The position numbers were made by a program, and so were the translations under genes. Source: Molanna angustata (lineage: Eukaryota; Arthropoda; Insecta; Trichoptera; Molannidae). From it: a DNA stretch of 64,000 bases. Where the stretch lies: the NCBI GenBank assembly GCA_963576475.1, contig OY754970.1:41686647-41750646 (forward strand). Direction: 5' to 3'. The notes under the pieces were generated by a model. That model worked only from the letters and a program-made list of their open reading frames with translations. It did not search any database and was not told where the DNA came from. This document shows, one piece after another, positions 42,854-54,676 of this stretch; the first letter of the stretch is position 1, and every line of letters starts with the position of its first letter.

Positions 42854-43837
42854 ATGGCGGAATCATTGGGACGAGAAGCAGTTCTCAACGAACGCATCAG
42901 TGCTCTGATCAGAGAGAAACAGGGATTGCAATCTCACATCGAGACGCTCGAACTCGAGATGCGCCCTGTGATGCAAACTATTGCTGACAACGTTGTCACA
43001 AAACAATGTGATAGCTTTGCTTCGCGTTCGGCCGTAAGTGGCCCTCCGCCGATTACCAGAATCGGTTTCCCAGCGTTACCAGCCAAGCCCGCCGTTTGCA
43101 TTTTCCCGACTAGAGATGATATAATTTCCTCGGTAGAAACAAGGCGAGTGCTCAAAACAACGTTAAAGCCCAGTGAAATCGGTGCGCAAGTTACGAGCGT
43201 ACGAAATATAAGAGGAAAAGGCATTGTTGTCAACACTGCCACTACCGCTGACTCCTTGAAACTCCTCAATGCACCAGCTTTAAAATCTTCCAAAGACCTC
43301 AGCGTCCGACTTGCTTCGAAACGAAACCCCAGATTACGCTTCAGTTTTGTTCCGCGTGACATGTCTCACGAGGAGTTCTTGGGTCTGGCGTTTTTGTCCG
43401 TCCCGGATATGGGCATAAACCAGGAAGAATTTGTTAAGAGTGCTAGTTTCAGCCACTTTATGGGACCTCGCACTGGGCCTACCTGTGACAGAGTGTTTGA
43501 AGTACCGCCGACAATAAGACACAAACTCATTGAGTGCGGAAGAGTCTTTGTTGAATGGAGCGTGTGTAAGGTCAGAGACTTCATACCAATAAGTGTGTGC
43601 TCAAGATGCCGGATGTATGGCCATACAAGTAAGTTCTGCAAAGATCCCCCTCGCTGCGGCCATTGTGCTTCTGGTGAGCACGATTTTTCAGTATGTCCTG
43701 CTAAAGACAGTCCACCAATTTGTGCGGTCTGTTAATTTTTCAAAAAACCAGCCTCTCACAAATCTGGTTCTGATGAATGTCCAGCATTCCAGGCATCGTT
43801 GAGCCGCGCCCTATTGACAGTTGATTATGGCCAGTAG
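42854..43837 (+). pseudogene. R1-clade LINE ORF1, Gag-like protein, one stop codon
   Basis: From the ATG at 42854 the frame runs 327 codons to TAG at 43835-43837, with a single in-frame TAA at codon 294 (43733-43735). Residues 1-40 are helical and Leu/Glu-rich (coiled-coil-like). Three zinc knuckles follow near the C-terminus: CSRCRMYGHTSKFC (249-262), CGHCASGEHDFSVC (268-281), and a third starting CAVC at 290 and completed after the stop (H..C in SHKSGSDECPAF). So the premature TAA falls inside the third knuckle. The reading frame is open upstream to 42767 with no ATG. An R1-type ORF1 is usually longer, so the N-terminus may be shortened. It would bind element RNA. Confidence 0.85.
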
Positions 43838-46800
43838 TATATCCGTATCAACAGGTCTCAGAATTGGACAGCTCAATCTGGGCCGACGTCGTGCTGCCAC
43901 CTTGGAGCTTAAACAACTCGCCCATCAACTGAACATCGATATCTGTCTGGTTCAGGAACCATACACTGGCGACGGCTCTATGTGTGTGACGGATTCAGAC
44001 TTCCGTATAATTTCTGCCACTTGCTGTTCCATGGATTTACCCCCTCTAGCTTCAATAATTATTTTTAATTCTTCTATATCTTATATCTTATTAGATCATC
44101 TTTCCTCGAGCACTACAGTCGTGCTTGAAATTTCTCTTTCAGGTAAATCCATGTACCTAGTATCAACCTACTTCAAATTTGGCGACCCGATAGAGCCATA
44201 TGAGTGCTTTCTAGATAATGTAATGAGTCATCTAGGTGGAGATTCCATCTTGATTGGCGGTGACTTCAATGCTGAGTCCCCTCTATGGTGTCATTCTACC
44301 ACTGCAGGGTCTAGGAAAGCAAAAAGAGGTGAACTCTGTGAGGACTTCATAGCTCGGCACGAGCTTTCCGTTATCAATGATCCCTTTAGTCCTCCCACTT
44401 TTTCTGGTGCGGTCGGGTTTGGCCACATCGATGTCACTTTGGCTTCGGCTCAAATAGCTCAAAAGGCTTCTTCCTGGCGTGTTTATACAGATTATTCGGG
44501 TAGCGATCACGAACTTATTGTCTTTACAATTTCTACTTCACCTACTGACTCGGTTTAAAAGTCTCATATTCCAAGGCGTTTTCGCACGAGGTGTGAGCGC
44601 ATTGTCGAATTTGATGCTGAATTTATTCGATTTCTGAATCGCTTTAACCCAAATGCTATGTCTATATCTGATACTGCTTCTGATTTCACTAACAATATCA
44701 TTATATGTGCAGAAAAGTCAATTGGCAGATCTACTCCAGAAAAATTAAAACCAAACGCTTGGTGGCACTCAGGACTCGATTCTTTGAAACGCAGCGTTAC
44801 ACGTGCACGTCGAGCTCTTAAATTGGGACGCAATAGGAACTTTGCTGAGTTTATTATTCTCGACTTGTACTCTGCTTATAGACGTGCACACAATCTATAT
44901 AAAAATGAAATAATTCGTGCGAAGAAGGTAAGTTGGCGACGTTTGGTTTCCGAGGTTTCGACTTCAGATCCATGGGGTGCAGTGTATCGCGCCGTTTCTT
45001 CTAAGAGAGGAAATGGCGCAACAATATCCTGCATCCGCGATGCAACTACTGGTGAGTTCACAACGTCTCTCGATTCAACTGCTTCCGTTTTTCTGGACGC
45101 GTTGATTCCATCGGATGATCCGTCTACCGATAATGTTTTTCATAAATGGGTACGTGCTCTTCAACACAACATTCCTCAGACACCCGCTTCGCCACCAGTT
45201 TCTGTTGAGGAACTCGATTTAATTATTGGGAACCTTAAACTAAATAAATCCCCAGTCCTCGACCGTATCGACTCTATTTTAATACAAAGATGTTGGCGTT
45301 TGGCTCAATTTGAAATGGTTTCACTCTTAAAAAGATGTTTAGACGAGGGCTGTTTTCCAGACTGTTGGAAAACGGGCCTCATGACTATAATTCCCAAACG
45401 ATGCGATCGTCCTAGCACGGACCCAAAAGCATATAGACCTGTTACTCTCCTGCCTATTCTGGGCAAGATTCTGGAAAGACTTATATGCAGTAGAATTGAA
45501 TCCCATCTTTCTAACTCATGTCCACTTTCTTCTCGCCAATTTGGCTTCCGACCTGGAATTTCAACAGTCGATGCTATAAATTATATGTCAGAATTTGTAA
45601 GACTTTCTGACGAAAAATATGTTATTGCTATTTCCCTTGACATTAGTGGTGCATTTGACAATGCTTGGTGGCCGCTCATTTTGCATAAACTGAAGTCAAG
45701 GAATATACCCCGCAATATATATCTGATAGTTAAGAGTTACTTTGAAAATCGCCGCATAGTCCTGCCTGGGGGACAATTTCTACATACGCGACAGGTAAGC
45801 ATTGGATGTCCTCAGGGTTCTGTTCTCGGTCCACTTCTCTGGAACATTCTTTTTGATGACTTGCTGGATCTTCCTCTCTCCAGTAATTGTACGATTCAAG
45901 CGTATGCCGATGATGCATACATCCTCGTCCGTGGTAATTCCCGTAGATTTATTGAGAACTCAGCTACTCAAGCTCTTTCCTTAGTTTCCGACTGGGGTGT
46001 AAAAAATAAACTTTGCTTCGCTCCTAATAAGACATATGGCTTGGTTTTCAAAGGCTTACTACGTAGACAGCCGTCTATTAAGTTCTCAGGAACAAATGTG
46101 AGTTTTCGGGACCAAATCACTTGCCTAGGAGTTGTTCTGGAAAGAGGACCAAATTTTAAAAACCATGCTCGATTGTGTGTCGACAAAGCTAAGTCTGCTT
46201 TTTTAAAGATCTCACACATCGCCAAGGCACACTGGGGTTTACAGTTTCAAGTATCCTGTCTTTTCTATAAGGCAGTTTACCTCGGCATTGCTTGCTATGC
46301 AGCAGGATGTTGGTCTCACGCCTGTGAACTTCAACATTTACGTAGAATTTTGCTCTCAGGCCAACGATTCGCTCTCATCGCTCTATCCAAAGCATATGGA
46401 ACGAGTCCCACTGAAGCACTGCCAATTTTGACAGGCATGACTCCCCTTGATCTGGAACTTCAGCGTAGAGGGGCTGTTTTCAACCTTACGCGGGGCTGTT
46501 CTTCTATGATCGGAAATATTCCTCTCTTCCCTCCAGAGGGTCGAGTGTCACGTGGCTTTGTTGAAAGGACTGTAAATGAAAATTCGCAGAACATCTGGCA
46601 GACTCGCTGGACGGCCTGCTCAGTGGGAAGAATTACCTACTTATTTTTTCCCGACGTGAGGTATCGTCTTAAATCTCCCTGGGTTGTTCCAGACTTTTGG
46701 ACTTCCCAATTTTTCACAGGACACGGAAACTTTAAAAGTTATCTTCACCGATTTAACATTGCCTCCTCTGCCTCATGTCATTTCTGTCAATACCCGGACC

Positions 46801-46997
46801 AAACTTCGGAACATATCCTTTGGGAATGTTGCCACCCAATGGTGTCCTCATATAGATCGGAGCTCCTCGTTGCTGTCCGTGGGCCTCTTCAAGGTCCCAT
46901 TGGTCATGCGGATTTTGTGATCTCGAAGAAAAATTATAAAGCTTTTAAGGTTTTCTGTCATAGATATGGTGCCTTACTTTTAGAAGATTCCCGTTAA
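43827..46997 (+). pseudogene. R1-clade LINE ORF2: endonuclease and reverse transcriptase, one stop codon
   Basis: The ATG at 43827 lies inside the ORF1 end (shared ATGGCCAGTAG, +1 relative frame), the typical overlap for this clade. The frame spans 1056 codons with one in-frame TAA at codon 244 (44556-44558) and no frameshift; codons before and after the stop join smoothly. Endonuclease: QLNLGRRRAA, CLVQEPY, GGDFNAES (Asp at 146) and YSGSDHELIVF (SDH at 226-228). RT: KAYRPVTLLPILGKILERLI, RQFGFRPG, SLDISGAFDNAWWP, GCPQGSVLGPLLWN and catalytic YADD at codons 692-695. After the RT come GTSPTEALPILTGMTPLDLE and a zinc-finger-like CHFCQYPDQTSEHILWEC. No RNase H domain. Product nicks the target and copies element RNA. 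Confidence 0.9.
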
Positions 46998-47630
46998 ATT
47001 AATTATTCCCAGAGATCTTGGTCACTTCTCTGATGGTCTGCATGTAGGGGGATCTGAGGTCATAGACAGTCCACGGGTGTGAATTTTCTGTTCGCACTCG
47101 TTGATTGTTTCTTTTTGCACTATGGTGCCGAGATTGCTAATCTAGAGGGCTCCATGAGCTACTTTTCGTGCTATGCATTTTTTTTTTGTCGTTCACTTAG
47201 CGTTCTGTGAAGGGGCCGATTACAGTCCCCATAGGTAGAGCGGGTGGTGGTGGGAGTAAAAAAACAAATATTATTTAGTTTGGAAAAATCAAGAAATTCA
47301 AAATAATTTATATTTTCTAAAAACATCGTACAAGTCCCAGTTTCGAGAATCAGTATAGGGCCAAAAGTACTATTAAATCTAAAAATTAAAAATGCAGTTT
47401 CATTCTAAATATTTATGCGCAAATTTTGAGACCCCTTTTGCTAAGATATGATAAAAAATAAAATTCTCCATACATGGACGGCCCAGCCTAATGTGTGCAG
47501 AACCTTATAAAATAAAACAAGACACTTGCGTGTATCATCTCATGCAAGTCTCATCTCACCTAAAAATGGACTACATTCAGAATGGTGAACCTCATACATT
47601 CTGGCTGCAGCATCTGCATTCTACATACAT

Positions 47631-48952
47631 AAATCAGATGCATGTTAGCATATTTTAATGCTGTATACAGAGACTGCATAGTAAAAAATGCTCCAACTAG
47701 TGAAGAGTTTCCACAACACAAAACAAAATTTAAGTCCAGAAGAGAGCAGGTATATTCGAAATAGCGGAAAACTCAAGTCCAAATACACAGGCCATAGTAG
47801 TTGGTGACGTATAATTTTCGCCAAACATCTTGAACGAGCTTCCGGTTGCGCAGAGCGCAAATTTGCGTCTTCTTGCTTCGTTTGTTTACGTGTAAATCGC
47901 CCCCTTCTTGGCAAAAGTTCAAGATATTTGGCTACAACTATAACAAAACAAAAGAATGCGCAGTGAACGAAGGATCATAGCGTACTACCTATGCCGGAAT
48001 TTGCCTATCCGCGACAATCAATTCAACAAAAAAAAAAAAAACACGTGCGACAATCAACAAACAAAAAAATATTTTTTTACTCTAAGCTAAGCATGCATTG
48101 TTTAAATTGCACCTGTGACTAATATCATTGTTAAAAAGGATAACGTAACAAAAAACAAAACTGAGATATTTGAAAATTTGTAGCCACAGCACCTTAAAAT
48201 GTGGTTCAGGGTGTCAATTTTCACGGTTTTTAAAAAAAAATATTCTATGGCAAAAAATAAGACACATTTTTTTTGTATTTTACTATAAACTGTTAAAACC
48301 TTACCCACATCCAACACTCAGCTTACCGTTGACTTTTGGGACACCCTCTATATTATGTACACTCAGGAATTACTGATCGAAAAATTTGCCTGGAATTCAA
48401 CTCCGATGATATTAAATTATTTTATATCAAAATAATGTTTGACTATCCGTGTCCGCACACAATTGAATATGACATTTGCGCGTGAAAATAGTTTCAGTCA
48501 GACTTGTGTTTCAAATCAAATATAATTAACTTTGATAACAAATATTGATCAACAATAATTAAGTTCATTTATTTGTATTAGATTCGAGATTAAAATTATA
48601 CAATACAAATAATATGTTTTGTATAATCACTAACAATTTGTACGCAGAAATACAAAACGTTATAATTGAATATGACATTCTTGATGATTGCAACGACACC
48701 TGTTGGTTGTATTATTTAGTCGGCGAATAAATAATAACACACACCACACATGACAGACAGACACTTGGTAGGATATGTGAGTTGTATTGCTGATGACTCC
48801 GACCAGCGCGGCGAAGAACAGACTATTCTTCAGACAATTTAATTCGCAAAAAAGTACGTATAGCGCAGGCATACTCAACCAGCGGCGGTCTGAAACACGC
48901 TTTTATAAAAAAATAAATTAAAAATCACTTAATGAAAATTAAAATACAAATC
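47631..48952. other. Unassigned, with a small inverted repeat
   Basis: A 16-bp inverted pair GCCAAACATCTTGAAC / GTTCAAGATATTTGGC (one mismatch) lies at about 47820 and 47918 around a GC-richer centre; it may be a small MITE. A 13-A run is at 48029. Nothing else is supported. Confidence 0.4.
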
Positions 48953-49105
48953 GTCGGCCATCGTGGCTAAATTTTTTAAATATTTGAATCCTGTGCTAGT
49001 CCCGGGTTCGGTTCCCGATAGAGACACAGTTTTTAAGTTGTTATTGGGTGCGTGATAAATTAATATTATTTGACATAGTACATGTTGCCCGAAAAGTAAT
49101 AAAAT
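48953..49105 (+). mobile_element. tRNA-derived SINE, family B
   Basis: GTCGGCCATCGTGGCTAAAT, CCCGGGTTCGGTTCCCGATA (strong B box), GAGACACAGTTTTTAAG, then TATTTGACATAGTACATGTT and GCCCGAAAAGTAAT. Part of the body between head and 3' end is deleted. Confidence 0.78.
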
Positions 49106-50504
49106 TCACGTTGAAAATGAAATCAACGGGTAAATGATTAATATTTTTTTCTGATTTTTTAGTTATCATTCGTGATAAACAAAGAAAAACGTAATAAATC
49201 ATTCGTGGTTAACAAAGTTAATTGTAATAAGTAACTCATTCGTGTAAAGCTAAAAACCACTATTTTTGTGAATCACTTCGCGTAGGGCTGGACAAATCAT
49301 AGAACAAACAGGAACAAGAAGTCAATGTGGTAGTCTTAAAAAGGGCGTTTTAAATCCTAAAATGTCAAATATATAAATCGAAAATCCGCAGGTATGGCGC
49401 TTGGTTCTCTTTGCGTACCCGGAAAGAGGCTCGGCGTGATGGTGTGAATATAAAAAATCCCGCTTAGTGCTAATATCTTGCCCGTCTATTACTATATATA
49501 CCTACACACTCTCACACAAAAATAATCATTGTAATAATTTACTTTCTTATGAAATTATTTACATAATGAAGCCAGCGTCCCCTACAACTAATACTGCCCG
49601 GACAGGTCACGGTAAACTCTATACGAGATGGTTACAGAAAATTTGAAGGAATTTCCAGATACTACACACCATAGTGACTTTAATGAGGTAGATTTCGAAA
49701 TAAAATCTATCTATGATTTGGGATGATTTTGGAACAAAACCTAACCTATCTCTTTCAATCATTCGTATATTATTGTTGCTTTTTCTCTCTTCTGTCTGGT
49801 GAAAATAATTTAAAAAAATTGTGGGGGGGGGGGGCGGTTTCGGAAGGGCGGTGCAAAAACACGTTTATCCGGCCCTAACTTCGCGACATGTTTCGGAAGC
49901 GCTGTCCTTCCATCTACCGGCATGTCGAAACTAACATGTTGAATTTGTGTGTTTTTATCTGACTCTGAGTTGAGGGAGGTGGCGATTGAGGGTTAGATGT
50001 ATTGGTGTGGGAGGAGAGTATTCCAACTCTCGGTTCATTCCAGAGAATTCAATTCTCTGAATGAATCTACATTATTAAGCCAAGATGCGTGTACGAAGGA
50101 ACATTTTGTATGGCGTAGTGGACTTTTTGCATGCTAATTACACCAACTAGAGGCCTCGCAGCATATGTGTTCCCATACATGGATTTACTCAGAATTCGGA
50201 GTAGAACATTTTATGTGAGTTTTGTGTGTCTGTGTGTCTGTCACCCCCCCCTTATAACTTTTGATCCGCTCAATTGACAGAGCACAAAATTACGGGATAT
50301 ATAAACAGTTATAGGCCTACAAAACGTTATACTCAGAATTGAGAATTTGTGTTTCAGTCAGGGGTTATCAACTTTTGAAATTTCGGTTTATTTTTCCATA
50401 TATCTCAAAAACCATAAAAGCTAGAACGCTGAAAATTGTTTTAAACGTAGCCAAATACAAAAACTCAATTTTTTTTTCAAAAAAATTCCAGGGTTCCTCA
50501 AACA
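49106..50504. other. Unassigned, with an RTE 3' scrap and a poly(G) tract
   Basis: A short family-a RTE 3' end on the plus strand is at about 49385-49450 (GCGCTTGGTTCTCTTTGCGT, GGCTCGGCGTGATGGTGTG). A G run of about 13 is at 49823-49835. The segment 50140-50500 may belong to the repeat that follows. No coding region. Confidence 0.45.
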
Positions 50505-50997
50505 TTTTATATTAAGAAAAATATTTTTTTATGATAAATTTATGAGTTTAACTGCCTATATTTCCATTTTTTTTAAATATATCGAAAAAATCCGAAACAC
50601 CCCAACTAGATAATTTAATTTTCTGTAAAAAATATCAATATTGTAGAAGTACATCTCAATTTTATTTTAACAATTTTTATAAAAATTGAATTTAGTAACG
50701 ACATTGCTTCATACAATTTGTATGGCAGTCGCCTATACACAATATGTAAGAAGAATTAATAGTTTGATACTTAATCTCCCAACATACATACAGAACCATC
50801 ATACTGTTTTCATATTCCGGGTAGGAAAAGAGGACTGACCTCCTTACTGTCCTATATTGACATACATACCAACATGTGTAAAAATTTCAATAATTTGGAT
50901 TTATGGGTTTATAGTTTGATTCTTATTCTTCAACTATAATACATACTATCGCTATCGATAGTTGGATCTCATGTGTTACATGCAACTAGTGTGTAGT
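50505..50997. repeat. Dispersed repeat related to the MITE at 54298-54676
   Basis: 50505-50680 matches 54370-54560 (shared ATAAATTTATG.GTT.AACTG, CCTATATTTCC, CACCCCAACTAGA and GTAGTACATCTCAA-type phrases). After a break that holds a diverged family-a RTE 3' end (about 50783-50885, minus), it resumes with the terminus ATAGTTTGATTC...GTTACATGCAACTAGT at 50910-50997. Only one TIR is evident. Confidence 0.55.
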
Positions 50998-52335
50998 ATT
51001 TTTGTTTTAGGTGGGGAATATATATTAAGTATTAGAGTCGCTATTTTATTTTCATATTAGTTCGATCGTCTTGATATTATAATATAATTTATCCATAATT
51101 TTTCATAATATGTAACGGAGAGTAAATAGGTTTGTTACCTCCTGTTCAAGCAGATAACTTCTTACCATCCGTACATTTAGACAAGTAATTGTAGGTAACT
51201 ACTTACCGACTCTTCCGTTTTACAGTGGACAAGTGTACAATACATTATATACATACCTATATTTATATATTATACTTTGTAGGGAAGTGGCAATTGAACG
51301 CGAAGTTTCAATGGTAAAACTGCTCAATAAAACGGATTCGGAAAAGAGTCACTAGAAAATGAATTCAGACTATAAAATTGAATCACATCCCTAACTTGTA
51401 CCTTCACCTATACCTATATAGTATTCCAGCGAGAATGGCAAATCGGTGTGTAACGCGCATTTAAATTTCAAACAGAACGTATTTCGAACCGAATTACGAA
51501 ATTATAAACCCTTTCGATTGAAACGCCACCTTTTCGTTTCTGAATTATTATAATGTTCTTACAAAGTTCTCAACAAACTGTAAGTGAATTTGGAGTTTAT
51601 TTGTGAAAATAAGAAACAAAATATTAAGTAGGTATTAGGTTATATAATTTAATGTATTTGTATTTAATAATATGTAATACAAATGCTTTAAATTAAATAT
51701 AAAAAATCATAGATTGTTTACTTTTATACTGCCAATGTCAAACATGAACGTTTTACGTGAGGTCCATAATATAAACAAATATAGATTAATTCAAATAAAA
51801 AACACGTTTAAAAATATTAAGTCTCTTGTGAAACAATAAAAATGGTACCTCCTTGAACAATTACATATTTCAATATTATGTAAAAAGAAAACATTGTTCT
51901 CCTCGATGAATACATGCCGTCTTACTTATATAAACGTAAACTATCTATATTACCTGGTAATGGAGAGTGATAAACGAAAAAGTTCACTTATAAATCTTTA
52001 TTATACCATTACAATTATTTCACAAACCTCAAGATAGGACGGGTCGAGAGATTGTTTATGGCGGAACTTTCACATATGATCCGACGCATATTTGAGATAA
52101 ACAGAAAAATTTAATCCTTATGACGTTTTTCCTTGTTATTCTTCGTCGCAATCGTGTTTATATTGACTCAACACGGCACAACGCGGTGTTTGTTTTCATT
52201 TTTCGATGTCATTAAATAAATGAGGATTTTCATAAACAATTCGGTGAACTAGTTACTCACATCTTAGTATACGTTTATACATAAGATTTTTAATACCGAT
52301 CTTAAATATTTTAGCCGTTATTATCTAGTTGCAAG
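50998..52335. other. AT-rich stretch without recognised genes
   Basis: No supported feature. Confidence 0.35.
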
Positions 52336-52450
52336 TTACATACATACATACATACCATCACGCCATGTCCCTTGCGGGGTAGGCGGAGAGAACCGAACGC
52401 CACATTTTTCTATCCTGGCACGTTTTCTATCCTGGCACGTTGCACGTTTA
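52336..52450 (-). mobile_element. RTE-type LINE 3'-end fragment (family a), very short
   Basis: (CATA)n tail, then CCATCACGCCATGTCCCTTG, CGGGGTAGGCGGAGAGAACC and GAACGCCACATTTTTCTATC. A 15-bp phrase TTTTCTATCCTGGCACG is duplicated at the truncated 5' end. Confidence 0.8.
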
Positions 52451-52851
52451 GTCTAATAAATAATAAATAAGACCAATGATTTTTTACTCCTCACTAACCC
52501 GTGGGTATATAGTGGTGAGTTTTATTTTAATACAACATAATCACTTAAATATGTAATAAAATCATAATACTTACTGTTTTTTTCAGTATATCTATTAAAA
52601 AACACAAAATGAAATCGATGTCGTCACAACCACGCTGATAAAGTACCGCGAAAAAAATTGTTTTAATGTTGACACTTGACATCTGTCAGAAAATTGAAGA
52701 TATTTTATTTTTCTATGGATTCCAAGCTTTGAACAGAGATAGGGTTACCATAAGTATTTTATAAGAAACCATCAAATAAAAAAATCAAATCATTTATTTA
52801 CTATGTGGTCCAATGTTACCATGCTGGTCCAAAGTTACTCGAATTTACTGT

Positions 52852-53212
52852 ACTCATTCGATTATTTTAAATTTTTGCAAATATGTATATCTAATACTCG
52901 CTCAGTCCTCATTTTGAAGGATATCTGAATAGTGCATCTCATTTTTTTAACTATCAAATATTTCAAAATGACCCCAAGCTCAGGAAAATTAATATTTGAA
53001 ATTTTTATTTTCAAATTGGTAAAAAGGCGCATCACCTTCATAAAATGGCATTGAATAATTATCAAGTTTTCTTAATAAAATATTTAAATAAAAAAAATAA
53101 TTGAACATTTAAACTCATTTCATGAAAATGCTGAAAATTTTCCATACAAAATTTGAATACTTTATGGAGTGACTTGTCAGTGAGGAGTTTAGCGTTGGCC
53201 ACAACCCACTCG
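52852..53212. repeat. Dispersed 0.35-kb repeat (second copy at 62903-63215)
   Basis: Shared phrases with the second copy, in the same order and orientation, include GTACTCATTCGATT, TTTGTATATCTAATAC (one base different), TATCTGA..AGTG, GTGACCCCAAGCTCA-like, ATGAAAATGCTGAAA and the end GCGTTGGCCACAACCCACT. It ends with the GGTTGTGGCC terminus that also precedes the satellite and recurs in the long foldback. Confidence 0.75.
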
Positions 53213-54297
53213 TTTATCATACCTTTGTAAGGGATAGGTAGGTACCTATGTTATAACCGTAAAAGTTGATAATTTGAATATACGCAGGTGACAAGTTGAT
53301 AAGTTGTAAACAAAAATTGGAAAATGGAATAGGAATTGAGTGTCAAGGGTCTGGCTACGTTCTTGCTTTTGAAACTTAAAAACTTAATGAATTTGGGTCG
53401 AATTACGACCTTTGAACGATCACTGGTAAATAAGGATTCTCGTAATGGTTGAAAGATTTTCCGACCACTGTGACGTAGGCAGTGAACTCTAAAAATATTA
53501 ATGATGGTCAAAATAATCGTTGGTCAAATTTGCGCATTCTCAATAGTTTGATGACAAATCGAATTATAATAGGATCAAATTGTTACAGTCTCATTGTTAA
53601 ACTCGATATTAAATAATTTCCCAATCCATTTATTTTTACGTTTTAATGACAACTTAAATTACTCTGTAAGTATTTGTCATAATTTAGTGAGTTTTGTAAC
53701 TAGTTTCATTTTTGTGTTTTATGAAGTGAAATTAGAACATAAAAAGATTTGTTCAATATTTAATATGAAACTGGCTAAGAACGACACCGGGTGAAGAAAG
53801 CCATTAAAAAAATAATTAAAAAATTAAAAAGACTGGTTTCATTTGAATTACAGATTGAAAGAAAATTCCACTTTCTTTGTAAAGGTAATACCCTTTATAT
53901 GCATTTTATTAAAACAAACTAGTGGGTTGTGGCTAACGTTATTATCCTCACTGCGAAGTCACTACGAATGATTACTTTGATTGGTTGCAAGAAATTGCCC
54001 GATGGAAGATATATAATTAAATAAATAATTAATACAGGCACAAATTATGCCTTTTCATTGAGTTTCTTTATTTATTTATTTTTTACAAAATTGTAACATG
54101 AATAATATTGATTTAATTTGTTAGTTCACTCATATTGTTTTTGCTATTATATTTTTTTAAATAATATTGTCTCAAGTTTTTTTTTATTTTATGTATTGCT
54201 GACATTTTTTGTCATTCTTGTAATGTATATATTTAAACTTACCTATCACACATGTTCAATATAAATGGTCCATTAGGGGCGTAAATAATGTTTATTT
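53213..54297. other. Unassigned, with an inverted copy of the GGTTGTGGCC terminus
   Basis: CTAGTGGGTTGTGGCTAACG at about 53921, followed by CCTCACTGCGAAGTCACTAC, is the inverted counterpart of 53163-53212. The pair, about 710 bp apart, may mark either one TIR element or two opposed copies. Nothing coding is supported. Confidence 0.45.
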
Positions 54298-54676
54298 ACT
54301 AGTTGCATGTAACACATGAGATCCAACTGTCGATGACGTTAGTATGCATAATTGAAGAATACGTACAAATGTTTTTCTTAATAAACATTTTTTATTAATA
54401 AAAACATTTTTTTACGATAAATTTATGTGTTCAACTGCCTATATTTCCAAAGTTTTTAAAAATATCAAAAAAAGCCGAAAAACCCCAACTAGAAAATTAT
54501 ATTTCTATAAAAAAATATGTACATTGTAGTAGTACATCTCAAACTTTTTTTAATAGTAAGGCCCAAAATGTTTATAAATTTGTGTTTAAGTGTTTATAGT
54601 TTGGTACGTATTCTTCAATTATAACTACATACTATCGCCATCCTCAGTTGGATCTAATGTATTACATGCAACTAGT
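54298..54676. mobile_element. MITE with about 70-bp terminal inverted repeats, 379 bp
   Basis: Left end ACTAGTTGCATGTAACACAT then GAGATCCAACTG; right end read inwards ACTAGTTGCATGTAATACAT then TAGATCCAACTG. Similarity continues to AATTGAAGAATACGTAC on both sides. No ORF. I could not settle the target duplication, so no superfamily is given. Confidence 0.75.

Larger units (their letters stand above)
42577..47269 (+). mobile_element. R1-clade non-LTR retrotransposon, nearly full length
   Basis: About 4.7 kb with two overlapping ORFs, a short 5' leader (about 280 bp), a 3' UTR of about 260 bp and a short A-rich end (47258-47269). ATTATTTA at 42569-42576 and 47270-47277 is a possible 8-bp target duplication. 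The R1 clade is indicated by a CCHC-type ORF1, the LRIGQLNLGRRRAA..LVQEPY endonuclease start, the GCPQGSVLGPLLWN RT block, lack of an RNase H domain, and a C-terminal Cys-His motif. Coding sequence is clearly less AT-rich than its surroundings. It is not in rDNA, so it is either a non-rDNA-specific R1-clade family or off-target. Confidence 0.85.
42392..47491. mobile_element. Non-autonomous DNA transposon, superfamily unassigned, host of the R1-clade LINE
   Basis: Both ends carry the inverted repeat TTAGGCTGGGCCGT, with 18 of the first 20 positions matching. Flanks are AATGTGCA (42384-42391) and TGTGTGCA (47492-47499), 6 of 8 identical, so an 8-bp (or 6-bp) target duplication is likely. Comparison with uninterrupted copies of the surrounding RTE repeat shows this site was contiguous before. 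Removing the LINE leaves about 0.4 kb of AT-rich sequence without an ORF. The TIR does not begin in a way I can assign to a superfamily. Confidence 0.72.
42326..47630 (-). repeat. RTE-type 3'-end fragment (family b), split by a nested insertion
   Basis: Left part 42326-42391 (GACGGCATATCCCACAATTT, AGGGTAACTAGCGAAAGGCG) and right part 47492-47630 (GAACCTTATAAAATAAAAC, AGTCTCATCTCACC, TTCAGAATGGTGAACCTCAT) align, end to end, with the uninterrupted copies at 40738-41036 and 5645-5990. All 5.1 kb between them is later insertion. Confidence 0.75.

Noticed and set aside
43193..43641. Minus-strand open frames opposite the R1-clade ORF1
   Set aside because: Shadows of the well-supported plus-strand ORF with zinc knuckles.
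47820..47933. 16-bp inverted pair as a transposon
   Set aside because: Arms too short, with no flanking duplication and no second copy seen.
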